Source of the DNA: an uncultured Coriobacteriaceae bacterium
GTDB taxonomy: Bacteria; Actinomycetota; Coriobacteriia; Coriobacteriales; Atopobiaceae
Assembly (NCBI GenBank): GCA_902779675.1
Contig: CACZCK010000006.1
Location: 1-64,000, forward strand
DNA: 64,000 nt
Direction of reading: 5' to 3'
This document shows positions 55,152-63,772 of this stretch, one piece after another. Below the pieces are notes generated by a model that was not told the origin of the DNA, ran no database searches, and saw nothing but the letters and a program-made list of their open reading frames with translations. The translations under genes and the position numbers were made by a program. Position 1 is the first letter of the stretch; every line of letters starts with the position of its first letter.

Positions 55152-55865
55152 ATGAAGCCCCGCAAACATTACGCGATCGCAGCCCTTGCCAGCCTCGCAC
55201 TCGCCGTTACACTCGGCGCCTGCTCAACTGGCGCAGAGCAGAAAACCGTCACCGTCACGGCACACAGCCGCGTGACGGTCGTGCCCGACGTGGCGCGCAT
55301 CACGGTGAGCGTCGTCACAGAGGGCAAGGACGCCGTCAGCGCACAGAAAGCCAATGGCAAGCCCACCACAGCCGTCATAGAGGCCCTTAAGGGCCTCGGA
55401 GTCGCTGCAGAGGACATCCAGACCACCTACGCTGACCTCTCCCCCATCTGGAACGACGAGGGCGAGACTTCGCGCTACGAGATGCGCACGATGCTCTCGG
55501 TCGACGGCCTGCCCATCGAGAGCGTGAGCCAGGCCATGGAGGCGTGCGTCGACGCCGGAGCCTCCGAGGTGTCGGGCATCGAGTACTATGCGAGCACCTA
55601 CGACGAGGCTTACGAGGAGGCTCTTGGTGCTGCCGTCGAGGCGGCCAGGCCCAAGGCGGAGGCCATCGCTACTGCAGGCGGCGTCTCCCTCGGCCCGATC
55701 GTCTCGGTCACAGAGGGCTATCAGGACATGTCGCTCGCCGTCACGCAGGAGACGCCACTCGCAAGCGTCGAGGAGAAGGCGACCGCCGACGGAGGTCTTG
55801 CCAGCGTCGAGCCCGGCCAGGTCACCGTCGAGGCGGAGGCTACCGTCTCGTACGCCCTGCACTAG
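55152..55865 (+). CDS. SIMPL-domain (DUF541) lipoprotein
   Basis: A 237-residue lipoprotein: MKPRKHYAIAALASLALAV with lipobox LGAC, then the SIMPL domain (VTVTAHSRVTVVPDVARITVSV). Family members are periplasmic or surface beta-rich proteins implicated in antigenicity and stress; exact role unknown. GGGAGGATC precedes ATG 55152. It shares its fold with the non-lipidated copy at 244. The convergent NUDIX gene stops 13 bases after its end. Confidence 0.85.
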   Translation: MKPRKHYAIAALASLALAVTLGACSTGAEQKTVTVTAHSRVTVVPDVARITVSVVTEGKDAVSAQKANGKPTTAVIEALKGLGVAAEDIQTTYADLSPIWNDEGETSRYEMRTMLSVDGLPIESVSQAMEACVDAGASEVSGIEYYASTYDEAYEEALGAAVEAARPKAEAIATAGGVSLGPIVSVTEGYQDMSLAVTQETPLASVEEKATADGGLASVEPGQVTVEAEATVSYALH

Positions 55866-55878
55866 GGGGAGGGGCCAC

Positions 55879-56559
55879 TCAGGCGTCGGCCCCCTGGTCC
55901 GCGTCGCGCCATTGATCGGTGGCAAAGTAGGTCATGCCCGCCCACGCAACCATCGGGTAGTGGTTGCCCCGCATGTCACGACCCTGGCGCAACACCTCCC
56001 ACACCTCGTCCCGCGTGAGGAGATCGAAGCCGTCAAAGCGCTCGGTTCCCTCGGCACCGGCGGGGGTCAGCTCCTGCTCGCTCGCCCTGCGTACCACCAC
56101 ACACAGCAGCGCCGTGCTCTCGTCGGTCAGGCCCGGCGTGTTGTAGAGCAGTGGGTTTATGACCGTCACGGTGTCGCGCTCGTCGAGCACGATGCCGCAC
56201 TCCTCTGCGACCTCACGCGCCATCGCTGCGACCAGTGGGTCGTCCTCCGCGGCGTCTCGCTCGTCAATGAGTCCTGAGGGAATGCTGAGCAGGTACTGCC
56301 CCGTTGGGTAGCGGTACTCGTGGAAGAGCACCATGCGCGGCTCGCACCCCTCGATCTCCAGCACCAGACAGCAGCTGACCGCGTCGGGCAAGGCGTCCGC
56401 AAGCTCGGCCTCGTCCCTCAGGGCCAGCAGATCCTCGCGCTCGCGCCGTGACGCCACAAAATAGCGCGTCCCGTCCTCGTATGCCAGCTCGAAGAGCCGC
56501 ACGAAGCGCGTCTCAGCAAGAGCCTTGGTCTGCTCCCGATCCAGTCTGGGCCTGTCCAT
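55879..56559 (-). CDS. NUDIX hydrolase
   Basis: A 226-residue NUDIX protein, likely hydrolysing a nucleoside diphosphate derivative (ADP-ribose type by length and arrangement). The NUDIX box is GLIDERDAAEDDPLVAAMA followed by REVAEECGIV: the G...E...REVxEExG core is complete but two residues longer in the middle than the standard G-x5-E-x7-REU-x-EE-x-GU. ATG 56559 follows GAGGGGAGCGAGG. The start is placed after a longer unsupported frame. It faces the DUF1232 gene across 151 bases. Confidence 0.85.
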   Translation of the reverse strand: MDRPRLDREQTKALAETRFVRLFELAYEDGTRYFVASRREREDLLALRDEAELADALPDAVSCCLVLEIEGCEPRMVLFHEYRYPTGQYLLSIPSGLIDERDAAEDDPLVAAMAREVAEECGIVLDERDTVTVINPLLYNTPGLTDESTALLCVVVRRASEQELTPAGAEGTERFDGFDLLTRDEVWEVLRQGRDMRGNHYPMVAWAGMTYFATDQWRDADQGADA

Positions 56560-56710
56560 GCCTCGCTCCCCTCCCGACGTGGCGCCTTCGGCCGTGCCGC
56601 ACGCCGTTCCTGACCATTTCCGCATCGCCGCAAAGGTGCGATGGGTACACTACAAGCAACACCAGCCAACCGTAGCAGAATCTGCGGTCAAACACGAACG
56701 GAGGCATCCC

Positions 56711-57139
56711 ATGCCAGAGCAGTTCAGCGTCGACGACGCCAAGCAGGTCATCGAGAATGGCATCGCCCAGGCTCAGGAGCTCATGTCCGACCCCGCCAAG
56801 ATCGACGAGCTCATGAAGCAGCTCCAGCAGAAGGTCAAGGAGCTGCCCTCCGCGGCGGGCGAGGCGCTCGGTAACATTCCGCTGATGGCCTCCATGGTCA
56901 AGAGCTACGTCACCAAGGAGTACGCCGAGGTTTCGCCCAAGGTCGTTGCCTCCCTGGTGAGCGCCTTCCTCTACATCGTGACCAAGAAGGACCTCATCGA
57001 CGACTCCGTGCCCGTGCTGGGCATGGCCGACGATCTGGCCGTCGTGGCCCTGGCCATGAAGGTCAACGAGAACGAGCTGGCCGCCTACAAGCAATGGCGC
57101 GACGCTCACAACCTGCCCGAGGCGCAGATCGAGGCCTAG
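56711..57139 (+). CDS. DUF1232 (YkvA-like) protein
   Basis: A 142-residue protein with N-terminal helical segment and the DUF1232 core (EVSPKVVASLVSAFLYIVTKKDLIDDSVPVLGMADDLAVVALAM), as in YkvA. The conserved charged residues D and the final DDLAVVALA helix are present. The function of the family is unknown, often associated with envelope stress. GGAGG precedes ATG 56711. A strong terminator follows. Confidence 0.75.
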   Translation: MPEQFSVDDAKQVIENGIAQAQELMSDPAKIDELMKQLQQKVKELPSAAGEALGNIPLMASMVKSYVTKEYAEVSPKVVASLVSAFLYIVTKKDLIDDSVPVLGMADDLAVVALAMKVNENELAAYKQWRDAHNLPEAQIEA

Positions 57140-57174
57140 CGCGCCAAGACGTTACCGGTCGCACGAGCATCAAA

Positions 57175-57208
57175 GAGGAGGGGGAGCTCCGCTGGACTCC
57201 CCCTCCTC
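57175..57208. terminator. Terminator between the DUF1232 and deacetylase genes
   Basis: Perfect 12-bp stem GAGGAGGGGGAG (57175-57186) / CTCCCCCTCCTC (57197-57208) followed by GTTGTC. Serves the plus-strand gene and possibly the converging deacetylase gene. Confidence 0.8.
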
Positions 57209-57233
57209 GTTGTCATCTCTCGTGGCGCTGGCC

Positions 57234-58787
57234 CTAGTTGACCGTCAGGATTCCGTCGCTGGCGGTGTCAGGCTTGCCGTAGGCAATGAGCTCGCTGATG
57301 GTCACAAAGCGATAGCCCTGCTCCACCAGCTGCGGCAGGGCGGTGCGCAGCGCCTCGACCGTCTGCGAGCGGTCGCCGCCGCCGTCATGCATGAGAACCA
57401 CCTGACCGGGCTGCACGCTGAGGATGACCTCCGCAATGGCGTCCGAGCCAGGTCGGCTCCAGTCCATGGTGTCCACGTCCCAGCCGATCTCGGCATCGAC
57501 AAGAGACCACAGGGTGTTGATGATCTCGTCGTGGAAGTTGCCACCCGGGGCGCGCATGATATGCGCTGGCTCCTCGCCCAGCACCTGCGCGATGGCCTCG
57601 AAACCACGCTGGACTTCGTTCACCTGCTCGTCGGCAGACATGAGCGTGAGGTCGACGCCGCCACCCGAACCTTCCGCATGGTCCCAAGTATGGGTGCACA
57701 CCTGGCAGCCCATCTCATGCGCGCGACGCACCGCGTCGGGTTGCTCGGCGATCTGGTTGCCGATGGTAAAGAAGGTGGCCTTGGCACCGTTCTCCTCAAG
57801 GATGTCCAGAATCTGGTTGGTAGTGTCGGGCCAGGGACCGTCGTCAAAGGTGAGTGCGACCACCTTGTCCTCGGGACGGGCCGTATAGATGCTGTAGCCC
57901 GCATCGACGGCTGGGGTCTCGACCTCCTCGACGGTGGTGCCCGATATCTTACCCGTGCGCTTGACCATGGTACCATCCTGCCCGTCGGAGAGCAGGTGGA
58001 TGGAGCCGAACCAGTAGGCCTCGAAGGAGCGGTCACCGTCGGAGGTGCCGTGCGGGATGGTCTCTCGCTTCTCGGTGAACTCCTCCGTGGTGTCGCCACC
58101 GTCACCGATCTGCACGTCGGCGCCGCGATGGATCTTGGCGGTGAGCTCCGCCTTGGTGCCATCGATGGTGGCGGAGCAGCGCTCACCCTCGCCCTCGGCG
58201 ATCACCGAACCGTCGACAGACAGGAGGTTGCCCGGCTTGGGATCAACGAGACCCTTGTCGAGCACCTTCTCGATAGTGGCGCCGCGCCAGATGGTGGTAC
58301 GCTCGCCGTTGACCGTAATGCCAAAGCGCAGCAGATGATGGAAGAGCAGCAGCACGAGCAGTACGGCCACGCCGGCGCCTGCGAGCACGGGCTTGGGAAG
58401 CTTGGCCAGGCTGGCGAAGTCGATCTTGGGAAGCGAGATGCCAGCTGCACCGCCAGCACGCCGACGCTGCGTGGCACGGACGCTCTTGCGCTGCGTGGCG
58501 CTGCGCTGGCCCGCAGGACGTGTGCCCGCAGGGCGCTTGGCCGCGGGACGCTTGGCTGCGGGACGCTTGGCGGCAGGACGACCGTCAGCGGTGCGCGCGG
58601 TTCCCTGACGCGCGGTCGAGGGACGTGCGCCTGAACGCTTGCTACCCGAAGCAGGGCGACTGCCGGAGCGCCTTGCGGCCCCGCTAGCCGAGGCCGGCCG
58701 TGCAGAGCGTCGCGACGCATCCCGCGTGCGACGCTGGCCGCCCTCGCCCTCTGCGCTCCCGGATCTCCTGCCCTGCTCAGAGGCCAT
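57234..58787 (-). CDS. Membrane-anchored polysaccharide deacetylase (NodB homology)
   Basis: A 517-residue protein. The first 130 residues are a basic low-complexity segment with tandem KRPAA repeats. A transmembrane helix (LAGAGVAVLLVLLLFHHLL) and a beta-rich external domain follow (from ITVNGERTTIW). The NodB domain spans about 309-515: TFDDGP (313-318), HTWDH (366-370) as the metal histidines, and RAPGGN (412-417). It would deacetylate peptidoglycan or another N-acetylglucosamine polymer. ATG 58787 is preferred over ATG 58796. Downstream of the nitrogenase-like gene by 158 bases on the same strand. Confidence 0.88.
   Translation of the reverse strand: MASEQGRRSGSAEGEGGQRRTRDASRRSARPASASGAARRSGSRPASGSKRSGARPSTARQGTARTADGRPAAKRPAAKRPAAKRPAGTRPAGQRSATQRKSVRATQRRRAGGAAGISLPKIDFASLAKLPKPVLAGAGVAVLLVLLLFHHLLRFGITVNGERTTIWRGATIEKVLDKGLVDPKPGNLLSVDGSVIAEGEGERCSATIDGTKAELTAKIHRGADVQIGDGGDTTEEFTEKRETIPHGTSDGDRSFEAYWFGSIHLLSDGQDGTMVKRTGKISGTTVEEVETPAVDAGYSIYTARPEDKVVALTFDDGPWPDTTNQILDILEENGAKATFFTIGNQIAEQPDAVRRAHEMGCQVCTHTWDHAEGSGGGVDLTLMSADEQVNEVQRGFEAIAQVLGEEPAHIMRAPGGNFHDEIINTLWSLVDAEIGWDVDTMDWSRPGSDAIAEVILSVQPGQVVLMHDGGGDRSQTVEALRTALPQLVEQGYRFVTISELIAYGKPDTASDGILTVN
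58530..58574 (-). repeat. Three 15-bp tandem repeats encoding KRPAA
   Basis: Three near-identical 15-base units in frame within the N-terminal region of the deacetylase, encoding KRPAA repeats, with flanking degenerate units. Such units can expand or contract by slippage. Confidence 0.75.
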
Positions 58788-58945
58788 GGTCCTCATCCCC
58801 CTACCGTATAAAAAGCTGAATCCGACAGTGCCCATGGTATCAGCAGCGGGCGGCAGCAAACCCAACTATCTGCAGGTTTCTGAAAACATGCTGAACGGGG
58901 CGGCAGATGGGACCAGGCGGAGCCCACGAGTCGTGGTCTTTCGCG

Positions 58946-60118
58946 TTATGCGAGCAACTCGCGCACGTCGAGGCGTGCGAGGTCGTGGGCGGTCTTCCAG
59001 CCGTTGCGCCCCGAGAACGCCTGATGCGGCAGAGCTACGAGGCGCGCCTTGGAAGGCACCACCGGCGCATACAGAGCATCCGCCACCACGAGACGCGCCG
59101 CCACAAGCGTCTCCTCGACGCCTTCCTCGCCCTCGACACGCGTGTCGTGCGGCGCCAGCAGCTCGCTGGCCGCCTCGAGAGGACAGACCACGCGACCCTC
59201 CACGCCCAGTTCGCGTCCCATTGCGCAGGCGAGCGACCCCATGGCCACGGGCTCGCCCACCAGCTGGCAGGCCTCCCCCGCCGGTTGCGTGACGCCTCGA
59301 CCGTCGCGACACGGCCACCGGCACTCCCCCGTAGCCACGGCCTCCCGTAGCGCCTCTGCCAGCTCGTACGCCCATGTGCCCTCGGCAAGCCCGTCGTCGG
59401 GCAAGCCCACAGGCATACCCACCACATACGGCGTACCAAAGCGCTCGCGCAGCAGGCGGGCGACGCCCAAGCCCGTCGCCGACACTACCAGATTCACCTC
59501 GGCCTCCGCGGCATGCACAAGCTCGTCGAGCGAGCTGCCCATGGCCCAGCAGGATGTCACCTCGAATCCTGCCCTGTGGGCAAAGTCGCGCAGCGAGGCA
59601 TCGGAGCCCGCTATACCCAGATCGAGCGGTGTCGCACCGAGGATGTTCAGCGTCGACTTGCGTCGCTCGCACGGCACCACGAAGCGCTCGGCCAGCGCCA
59701 CGAAAGCATTGTCCGCACCCGTCACGTAGTCGTGCATCGCGTTGGTGCGCACATAGAAGCAGGGTACGTCGCACTGGCGCTCCACCAGCTTGCAGATAGC
59801 CCGAAAGTCGGTCCCGCTGATGAAGGGGATGGGCGAGTTGCACAGCGCCACGAAGCGTGGCGACAGCTCGTGCGCCGCCTCCACCACGTCGTGCACCAGC
59901 TTGTCGTCGTTTCCCAAGATGGCGTCGCGCTCGGTGAGTCCCGTGATAAAGATGAGACTGTCGTGGTCGTACCAGCGCGTCTCGTCATGCGTGTTGTAGG
60001 TGGAGTTGCAACCCGACGGATCGTGGATGACCACCATGCCACCCAGCTCGAACAGCGCCGAGCAGGCGCCGCTCACGTCACCGGTGTAGGTGGGCACGAT
60101 GCGGTTGGTACGCCTCAT
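58946..60118 (-). CDS. Nitrogenase component 1-like subunit A (Oxidored_nitro)
   Basis: A 390-residue protein of the nitrogenase component 1 family (NifD/NifK, BchN/B, CfbD relatives). Three cysteines, Cys19, Cys37 (HDPSGC) and Cys93 (ALCNSP), are spaced like the P-cluster or 4Fe-4S ligands of NifD/NifK, and ITGLTERDAILGNDDKLV is the family's 'E-D' block. The ATG 60118 overlaps the previous stop (ATGA). The molybdenum-cofactor ligands of NifD are not seen, so nitrogen fixation is not suggested. Its NifH-like partner is not in the window. What it reduces is unknown. Confidence 0.8.
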   Translation of the reverse strand: MRRTNRIVPTYTGDVSGACSALFELGGMVVIHDPSGCNSTYNTHDETRWYDHDSLIFITGLTERDAILGNDDKLVHDVVEAAHELSPRFVALCNSPIPFISGTDFRAICKLVERQCDVPCFYVRTNAMHDYVTGADNAFVALAERFVVPCERRKSTLNILGATPLDLGIAGSDASLRDFAHRAGFEVTSCWAMGSSLDELVHAAEAEVNLVVSATGLGVARLLRERFGTPYVVGMPVGLPDDGLAEGTWAYELAEALREAVATGECRWPCRDGRGVTQPAGEACQLVGEPVAMGSLACAMGRELGVEGRVVCPLEAASELLAPHDTRVEGEEGVEETLVAARLVVADALYAPVVPSKARLVALPHQAFSGRNGWKTAHDLARLDVRELLA

Positions 60119-61431
60119 ATGCAGCTCACGCATCCCAGTCCCTTGCGCGGCACCAGGTCGCGCGTATCCTTCTCCTGCTCCCAGGCCTCGGCCATGAGGC
60201 GCGCCAGGGAGCGCACGCCCGCAAAGCCCCATAGGCCTCCGCCGTACACCATGTTGACGAAGTGGCCCGTACCACAGAACCAGGCAGCCTTGGGTCCGAC
60301 CGCAAGGGTCTTCTCCGTCCTCGTGCGCGAGGCCACCCGCAGGTCGGGTAGGATGGTCGATGAGAGCTCCACATGCGGTGCGTGCGCGCGCAGCCAGTCC
60401 AGCTCCGCCTCTTCCTCGCCGTTTACGCCGTCGAGGTATATCTCGCGCACGTTGAGGTCATGCGCCAGCAGCAGGTGCGCCAACCCCAGCGGGCGCGGGT
60501 GTGCCACTGCGTCCACCGCGATGGGAGCCTCCCCCACCACGGTCCTTAGCGCCTCAAGCGCCTCGTCACAGGCGGCACGCTCTGCGACAAAGTCGGGCAA
60601 CGGCAGCCCCAGCTCCTCGCACAGCAGCATCTCCTGTGCCTCGATCTCGTCGTACGAGAAGGTCGCGGGCAGGTAGAGGTGGGGCCGTCCCAGCCGTTCT
60701 GCCGTCTTGCGCGCGCCGTACTCGCCGTTGGGAAAGACCGACACGATGGTGCCCGCGCGAGCCAGATCCTTGAACTGACCGTAGGTCTCACAGTCGTGGA
60801 TGCTGGTCAGGCGCCTGCCGCCCGCCGCAAGCAGAGTTCGTAGGTCGCTGTCGGGGTCGGGGGCAAACTCGCTACCCAGAAGGGCCACCAGGGCATCGTC
60901 AGGCTCGCAGGGCAGCAGCGGATCGTACATCACCTTGCGCAGACGCTTATCGGGTATCAGACGCCTCTTGGAGATGGGGTCCATCAGGGCGCGCACGAAG
61001 TCTATCTGCGGAAACTCCTCTTCAAGCTTGCGGTACACGCGACCGAGTGGCACACCCAGAAAGAGGTGCGTGCATACGGGGAACACGATGACGCAGGGCG
61101 GCAGCTTTTCTGCCGCCTCGAGCTTGCGCAGCACGTCGCGGATGCCCTCAAGGGTCACCTGCTCGACCGTGCCCTTCGTTATGTCCTCCTCCTTGAGCAC
61201 CACGCACGAGAAGCGGTCCTGCGCGCCCATCTCGGCAGCCGTGAGCACCACGCCGCGCATGCAGTTGAGTGCGCAGACGTAGATCTGGTGCGCCTCGGGC
61301 ACCAGCATGCCAATATGCACGATGTTCCACGTGCCGTGCACGGGTGCGTTGAACTCAAGGCCCGACGGGAACAGCGCCGCAGAGGTAGTCTCCCCCGCAG
61401 TCACCGCCGACGGTCCCAGTCTCTTGAGCAT
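60115..61431 (-). CDS. Nitrogenase component 1-like subunit B
   Basis: A 438-residue companion of the gene at 58946, more diverged. Cys53 and Cys57 (YVCALNC) and Cys120 (FPVC) are candidate cluster ligands, and VVLKEEDITKGTVEQ resembles the family 'E-D' block. A CETYGQFKDLARAG motif and C-terminal GLGCVSCI follow. The two genes overlap by 4 bases and probably encode a heteromer. It lies 69 bases after hypE, on the same strand. Confidence 0.7.
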   Translation of the reverse strand: MLKRLGPSAVTAGETTSAALFPSGLEFNAPVHGTWNIVHIGMLVPEAHQIYVCALNCMRGVVLTAAEMGAQDRFSCVVLKEEDITKGTVEQVTLEGIRDVLRKLEAAEKLPPCVIVFPVCTHLFLGVPLGRVYRKLEEEFPQIDFVRALMDPISKRRLIPDKRLRKVMYDPLLPCEPDDALVALLGSEFAPDPDSDLRTLLAAGGRRLTSIHDCETYGQFKDLARAGTIVSVFPNGEYGARKTAERLGRPHLYLPATFSYDEIEAQEMLLCEELGLPLPDFVAERAACDEALEALRTVVGEAPIAVDAVAHPRPLGLAHLLLAHDLNVREIYLDGVNGEEEAELDWLRAHAPHVELSSTILPDLRVASRTRTEKTLAVGPKAAWFCGTGHFVNMVYGGGLWGFAGVRSLARLMAEAWEQEKDTRDLVPRKGLGCVSCI

Positions 61432-61467
61432 GCGCGCGCCTCCCTCGCGTTCGACGGGTGTGCGAGC

Positions 61468-61495
61468 GGGCGCCCGGGGCCTGCCCCAGGCGCCC
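61468..61495. repeat. GC hairpin between hypE and the nitrogenase-like genes
   Basis: GGGCGCC / GGCGCCC (61468-61474 and 61489-61495) with an inner GGGGC/GCCCC pairing. No U-run, so it may attenuate or stabilise rather than terminate the transcript. Confidence 0.5.
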
Positions 61496-61500
61496 GACCG

Positions 61501-62505
61501 CTAGCAGATCCTGGGCAGCAGCTCGCCCGTGGGCTGGGGCAGCAGCGTCTCCGAACCAATCTCGGTACGCATGACCACCCAACCAGGACGATCGTCGGTA
61601 ATCTCGCCGATGATGGCAGCACCCTGCGAATTGGGGCAGGCGCGCAGCGCCTCCACGAGCGCAGGCGCCTCCTCCTTGGGAGCAATCACCACCAGACGGC
61701 CCTCGCAGGCCAGGTAGAGCGGCTCCAAGCCCAGCATGCGGCACACGCCACCCACTGCCGGGTCAACGGGCACCGCAGCGGCGTCCAGACGCACGCCTAC
61801 GCCACTCTGCGAGGCGATCTCGTAGAGCACTGTACCCACGCCGCCGCGTGTGGCGTCGCGTATCACGTGGATGTCCTTGGTCACGCCGAGCATCGCCTCC
61901 ACGCTGTCCCAGAGCGGCGCGCAGTCGGAGGTCACGTCGGCCTCGATGCCAAACTCATCGCGCGCCAGCAGGATCGTGCAGCCGTGACGACCCACGTCGC
62001 CCGTCACGATGATCGCGTCGCCGGGGCGGGCCTTGGCACCTGCAGGCGCAGCGCCCTCCACGATCTCGCCGACGCCCGTAGTGGTGATGAACACGCCATC
62101 GACCTGGCCCTTGCCCGCGACCTTGGTATCACCGGCCACAAGCGAGACACCCGCCGCGGCGGCCGTCGCCGCCATGGCGTCGGCAATCTGGCGCAACTGA
62201 TCGAGCGGATAGCCCTCCTCGATCACAAAGCCACAGGTCAGATACAGCGGGCGGGCGCCCATGCAGGCAAGGTCATTGACCGTGCCGCAGATGGAAAGCT
62301 TGCCGATGTTGCCGCCGGCAAAGAACGACGGGCTCACGATGAAGCCATCGGTCGACATGGCCATGCGTCCGCGCGGCGGCTCGAGCACGGCGGCGTCGTC
62401 GGCCGTCAGCAGCGGGCTGTTAAAGCGCGCGGCAAACACCTCGTCGATGAGCTGAGCGGTCTGCCTTCCGCCGGCACCCATGGCCAGCGTCACCTTGTCT
62501 GTCAT
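61501..62505 (-). CDS. hypE: Hydrogenase maturation protein HypE
   Basis: A 334-residue HypE that dehydrates the carbamoyl group carried on its C-terminal cysteine to make the CN ligand of the NiFe site. The N-terminal ATP-binding region includes MGAGGRQT and GGNIGKLSICGTVNDLACMGA; the protein ends PRIC, with the cysteine that is modified. ATG 62505 overlaps the hypD stop (ATGA), so the coding frame upstream of it is rejected. Confidence 0.95.
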   Translation of the reverse strand: MTDKVTLAMGAGGRQTAQLIDEVFAARFNSPLLTADDAAVLEPPRGRMAMSTDGFIVSPSFFAGGNIGKLSICGTVNDLACMGARPLYLTCGFVIEEGYPLDQLRQIADAMAATAAAAGVSLVAGDTKVAGKGQVDGVFITTTGVGEIVEGAAPAGAKARPGDAIIVTGDVGRHGCTILLARDEFGIEADVTSDCAPLWDSVEAMLGVTKDIHVIRDATRGGVGTVLYEIASQSGVGVRLDAAAVPVDPAVGGVCRMLGLEPLYLACEGRLVVIAPKEEAPALVEALRACPNSQGAAIIGEITDDRPGWVVMRTEIGSETLLPQPTGELLPRIC

Positions 62506-63551
62506 GAGAGGTTCCCTCCGTACTGGTAGAACGCGGAACACGCACCCTCGCCACTCACCATGCAGGCGCCGACGGGATGCAGGGGCGTGCACACCTTGCC
62601 AAAGAGTGGGCACTGCTCGGGCGTGATCTCGCCGCGCAGCACGTTGCCGCAGCGGCAGGCTGGGTTGGCGTGTCCCTCGATGACGGGCATGTCGTGCTTC
62701 TTGCGGGCGTCGTAGGCGGCATACTCATCGCGCAGCCGCAGGCCCGACTGAGGAATGACACCCAGGCCACGCCACTCGGTGTCGCAGGGCTCCATGACTT
62801 GCTCGATCAGCGCCACGGCGGCCGGCGTGCCCTCGGACTTAACCACGCGCGGGTACGCGTTGACGAAGAAGGGCTTGCCCTCCTTGGCCTTTGAGAGCGC
62901 CACGGCCATGGCCGTGAGCAGCTCCTTTGCGGTGAAGCCCGCCAACACGCCGCTCACGCCCTGCTCCACGAGGTCCTCGCAGAGCTGGGTGCCCGTGATG
63001 GCATGCACATGGCCCGGATACAGGAAGACATCGGCCGAGCCCTTGAGGGCGGCATAGGCGTTGGGCATGGTCTTGTTGGCCACCAACAGGCTAAAGTTGC
63101 CCACCCCCTCGGCATGGGCCTGGCTCACGGCCAGGCAGGCAGCCGGAACAGTGGTCTCGAAGCCCACCGACAGGAAGCACACCTGCTCGTCTGCGTGCTC
63201 CTTGGCGTACTCAAGCGCGTCGAGGGGCGAGTAGACCACCTGCACGCGAGCGCCGTCGGCACGTGCGGCAGCCAGGTTCTTGCTCGTTCCCGGCACGCGT
63301 ACCAGGTCGCCAAAGGTGGTGATGGTCACGCCGTGCTCCGCAAGCCAGATGGCCTCGTCGATGAAGCCGACGGGCGTCACGCAGACGGGGCATCCCGGGC
63401 CCGAGATGAGGTCTACCTGCGGGGGCAGCAGCTTGCGGATGCCCAGCCTAAAGTTCTCATGGGTATGTGTGCCGCACACCTCCATGATGCGCAGACGCGG
63501 GCCGTCGTAGGTGGCCAGGATCTGCCGTGCGGTCGTCGTTGCGTCGCTCAT
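62502..63551 (-). CDS. hypD: Hydrogenase maturation protein HypD
   Basis: A 349-residue iron-sulfur scaffold for Fe(CN)2CO assembly. Motifs: MEVCGTHTHENFR (CGTH), GPGCPVCVTP, and GHANPACRCGNVL with C-terminal Cys residues. It interacts with HypC and HypE. Translation coupled to both hypC (ATGA overlap) and hypE. Confidence 0.96.
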   Translation of the reverse strand: MSDATTTARQILATYDGPRLRIMEVCGTHTHENFRLGIRKLLPPQVDLISGPGCPVCVTPVGFIDEAIWLAEHGVTITTFGDLVRVPGTSKNLAAARADGARVQVVYSPLDALEYAKEHADEQVCFLSVGFETTVPAACLAVSQAHAEGVGNFSLLVANKTMPNAYAALKGSADVFLYPGHVHAITGTQLCEDLVEQGVSGVLAGFTAKELLTAMAVALSKAKEGKPFFVNAYPRVVKSEGTPAAVALIEQVMEPCDTEWRGLGVIPQSGLRLRDEYAAYDARKKHDMPVIEGHANPACRCGNVLRGEITPEQCPLFGKVCTPLHPVGACMVSGEGACSAFYQYGGNLS

Positions 63552-63760
63552 GCCAGCAGAGCCTCCATGACCTCGTCGGCTTCGTGGTCGTCCTCGTCGG
63601 TAATCTTGGCGATGGCGATGCCCGCGTGCACCATCACGTAGTCGCCGGGCTCGACGTCATCGAGCAGCTGCACCGAGATCTCGCGCTTGGCACCGCTTGC
63701 ATCGACCATGGCCATACCATCGGCGATGCGCACGACCTTGGCGGAAAGTCCCACACACAT
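63548..63760 (-). CDS. hypC: Hydrogenase maturation chaperone HypC
   Basis: A 70-residue HypC/HybG chaperone starting MCVGL, where Cys2 binds the Fe ligand complex, and ending in an acidic, Ala-rich tail. It carries the Fe(CN)2CO group to the hydrogenase large subunit. ATGA overlap with hypD, 12 bases after hypF. Confidence 0.95.
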   Translation of the reverse strand: MCVGLSAKVVRIADGMAMVDASGAKREISVQLLDDVEPGDYVMVHAGIAIAKITDEDDHEADEVMEALLA

Positions 63761-63772
63761 GTCGGTTTCCTC

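Noticed and set aside
58866..59843. Separate protein on the minus strand overlapping the nitrogenase-like gene in another frame
   Set aside because: Arg/Gly-rich shadow without motifs, overlapped by a well-supported gene.
58946..61431. True nitrogenase (nitrogen fixation) genes
   Set aside because: No FeMo-cofactor ligands, no nifH, nifE/N or nifB nearby; only the component 1 fold is supported.
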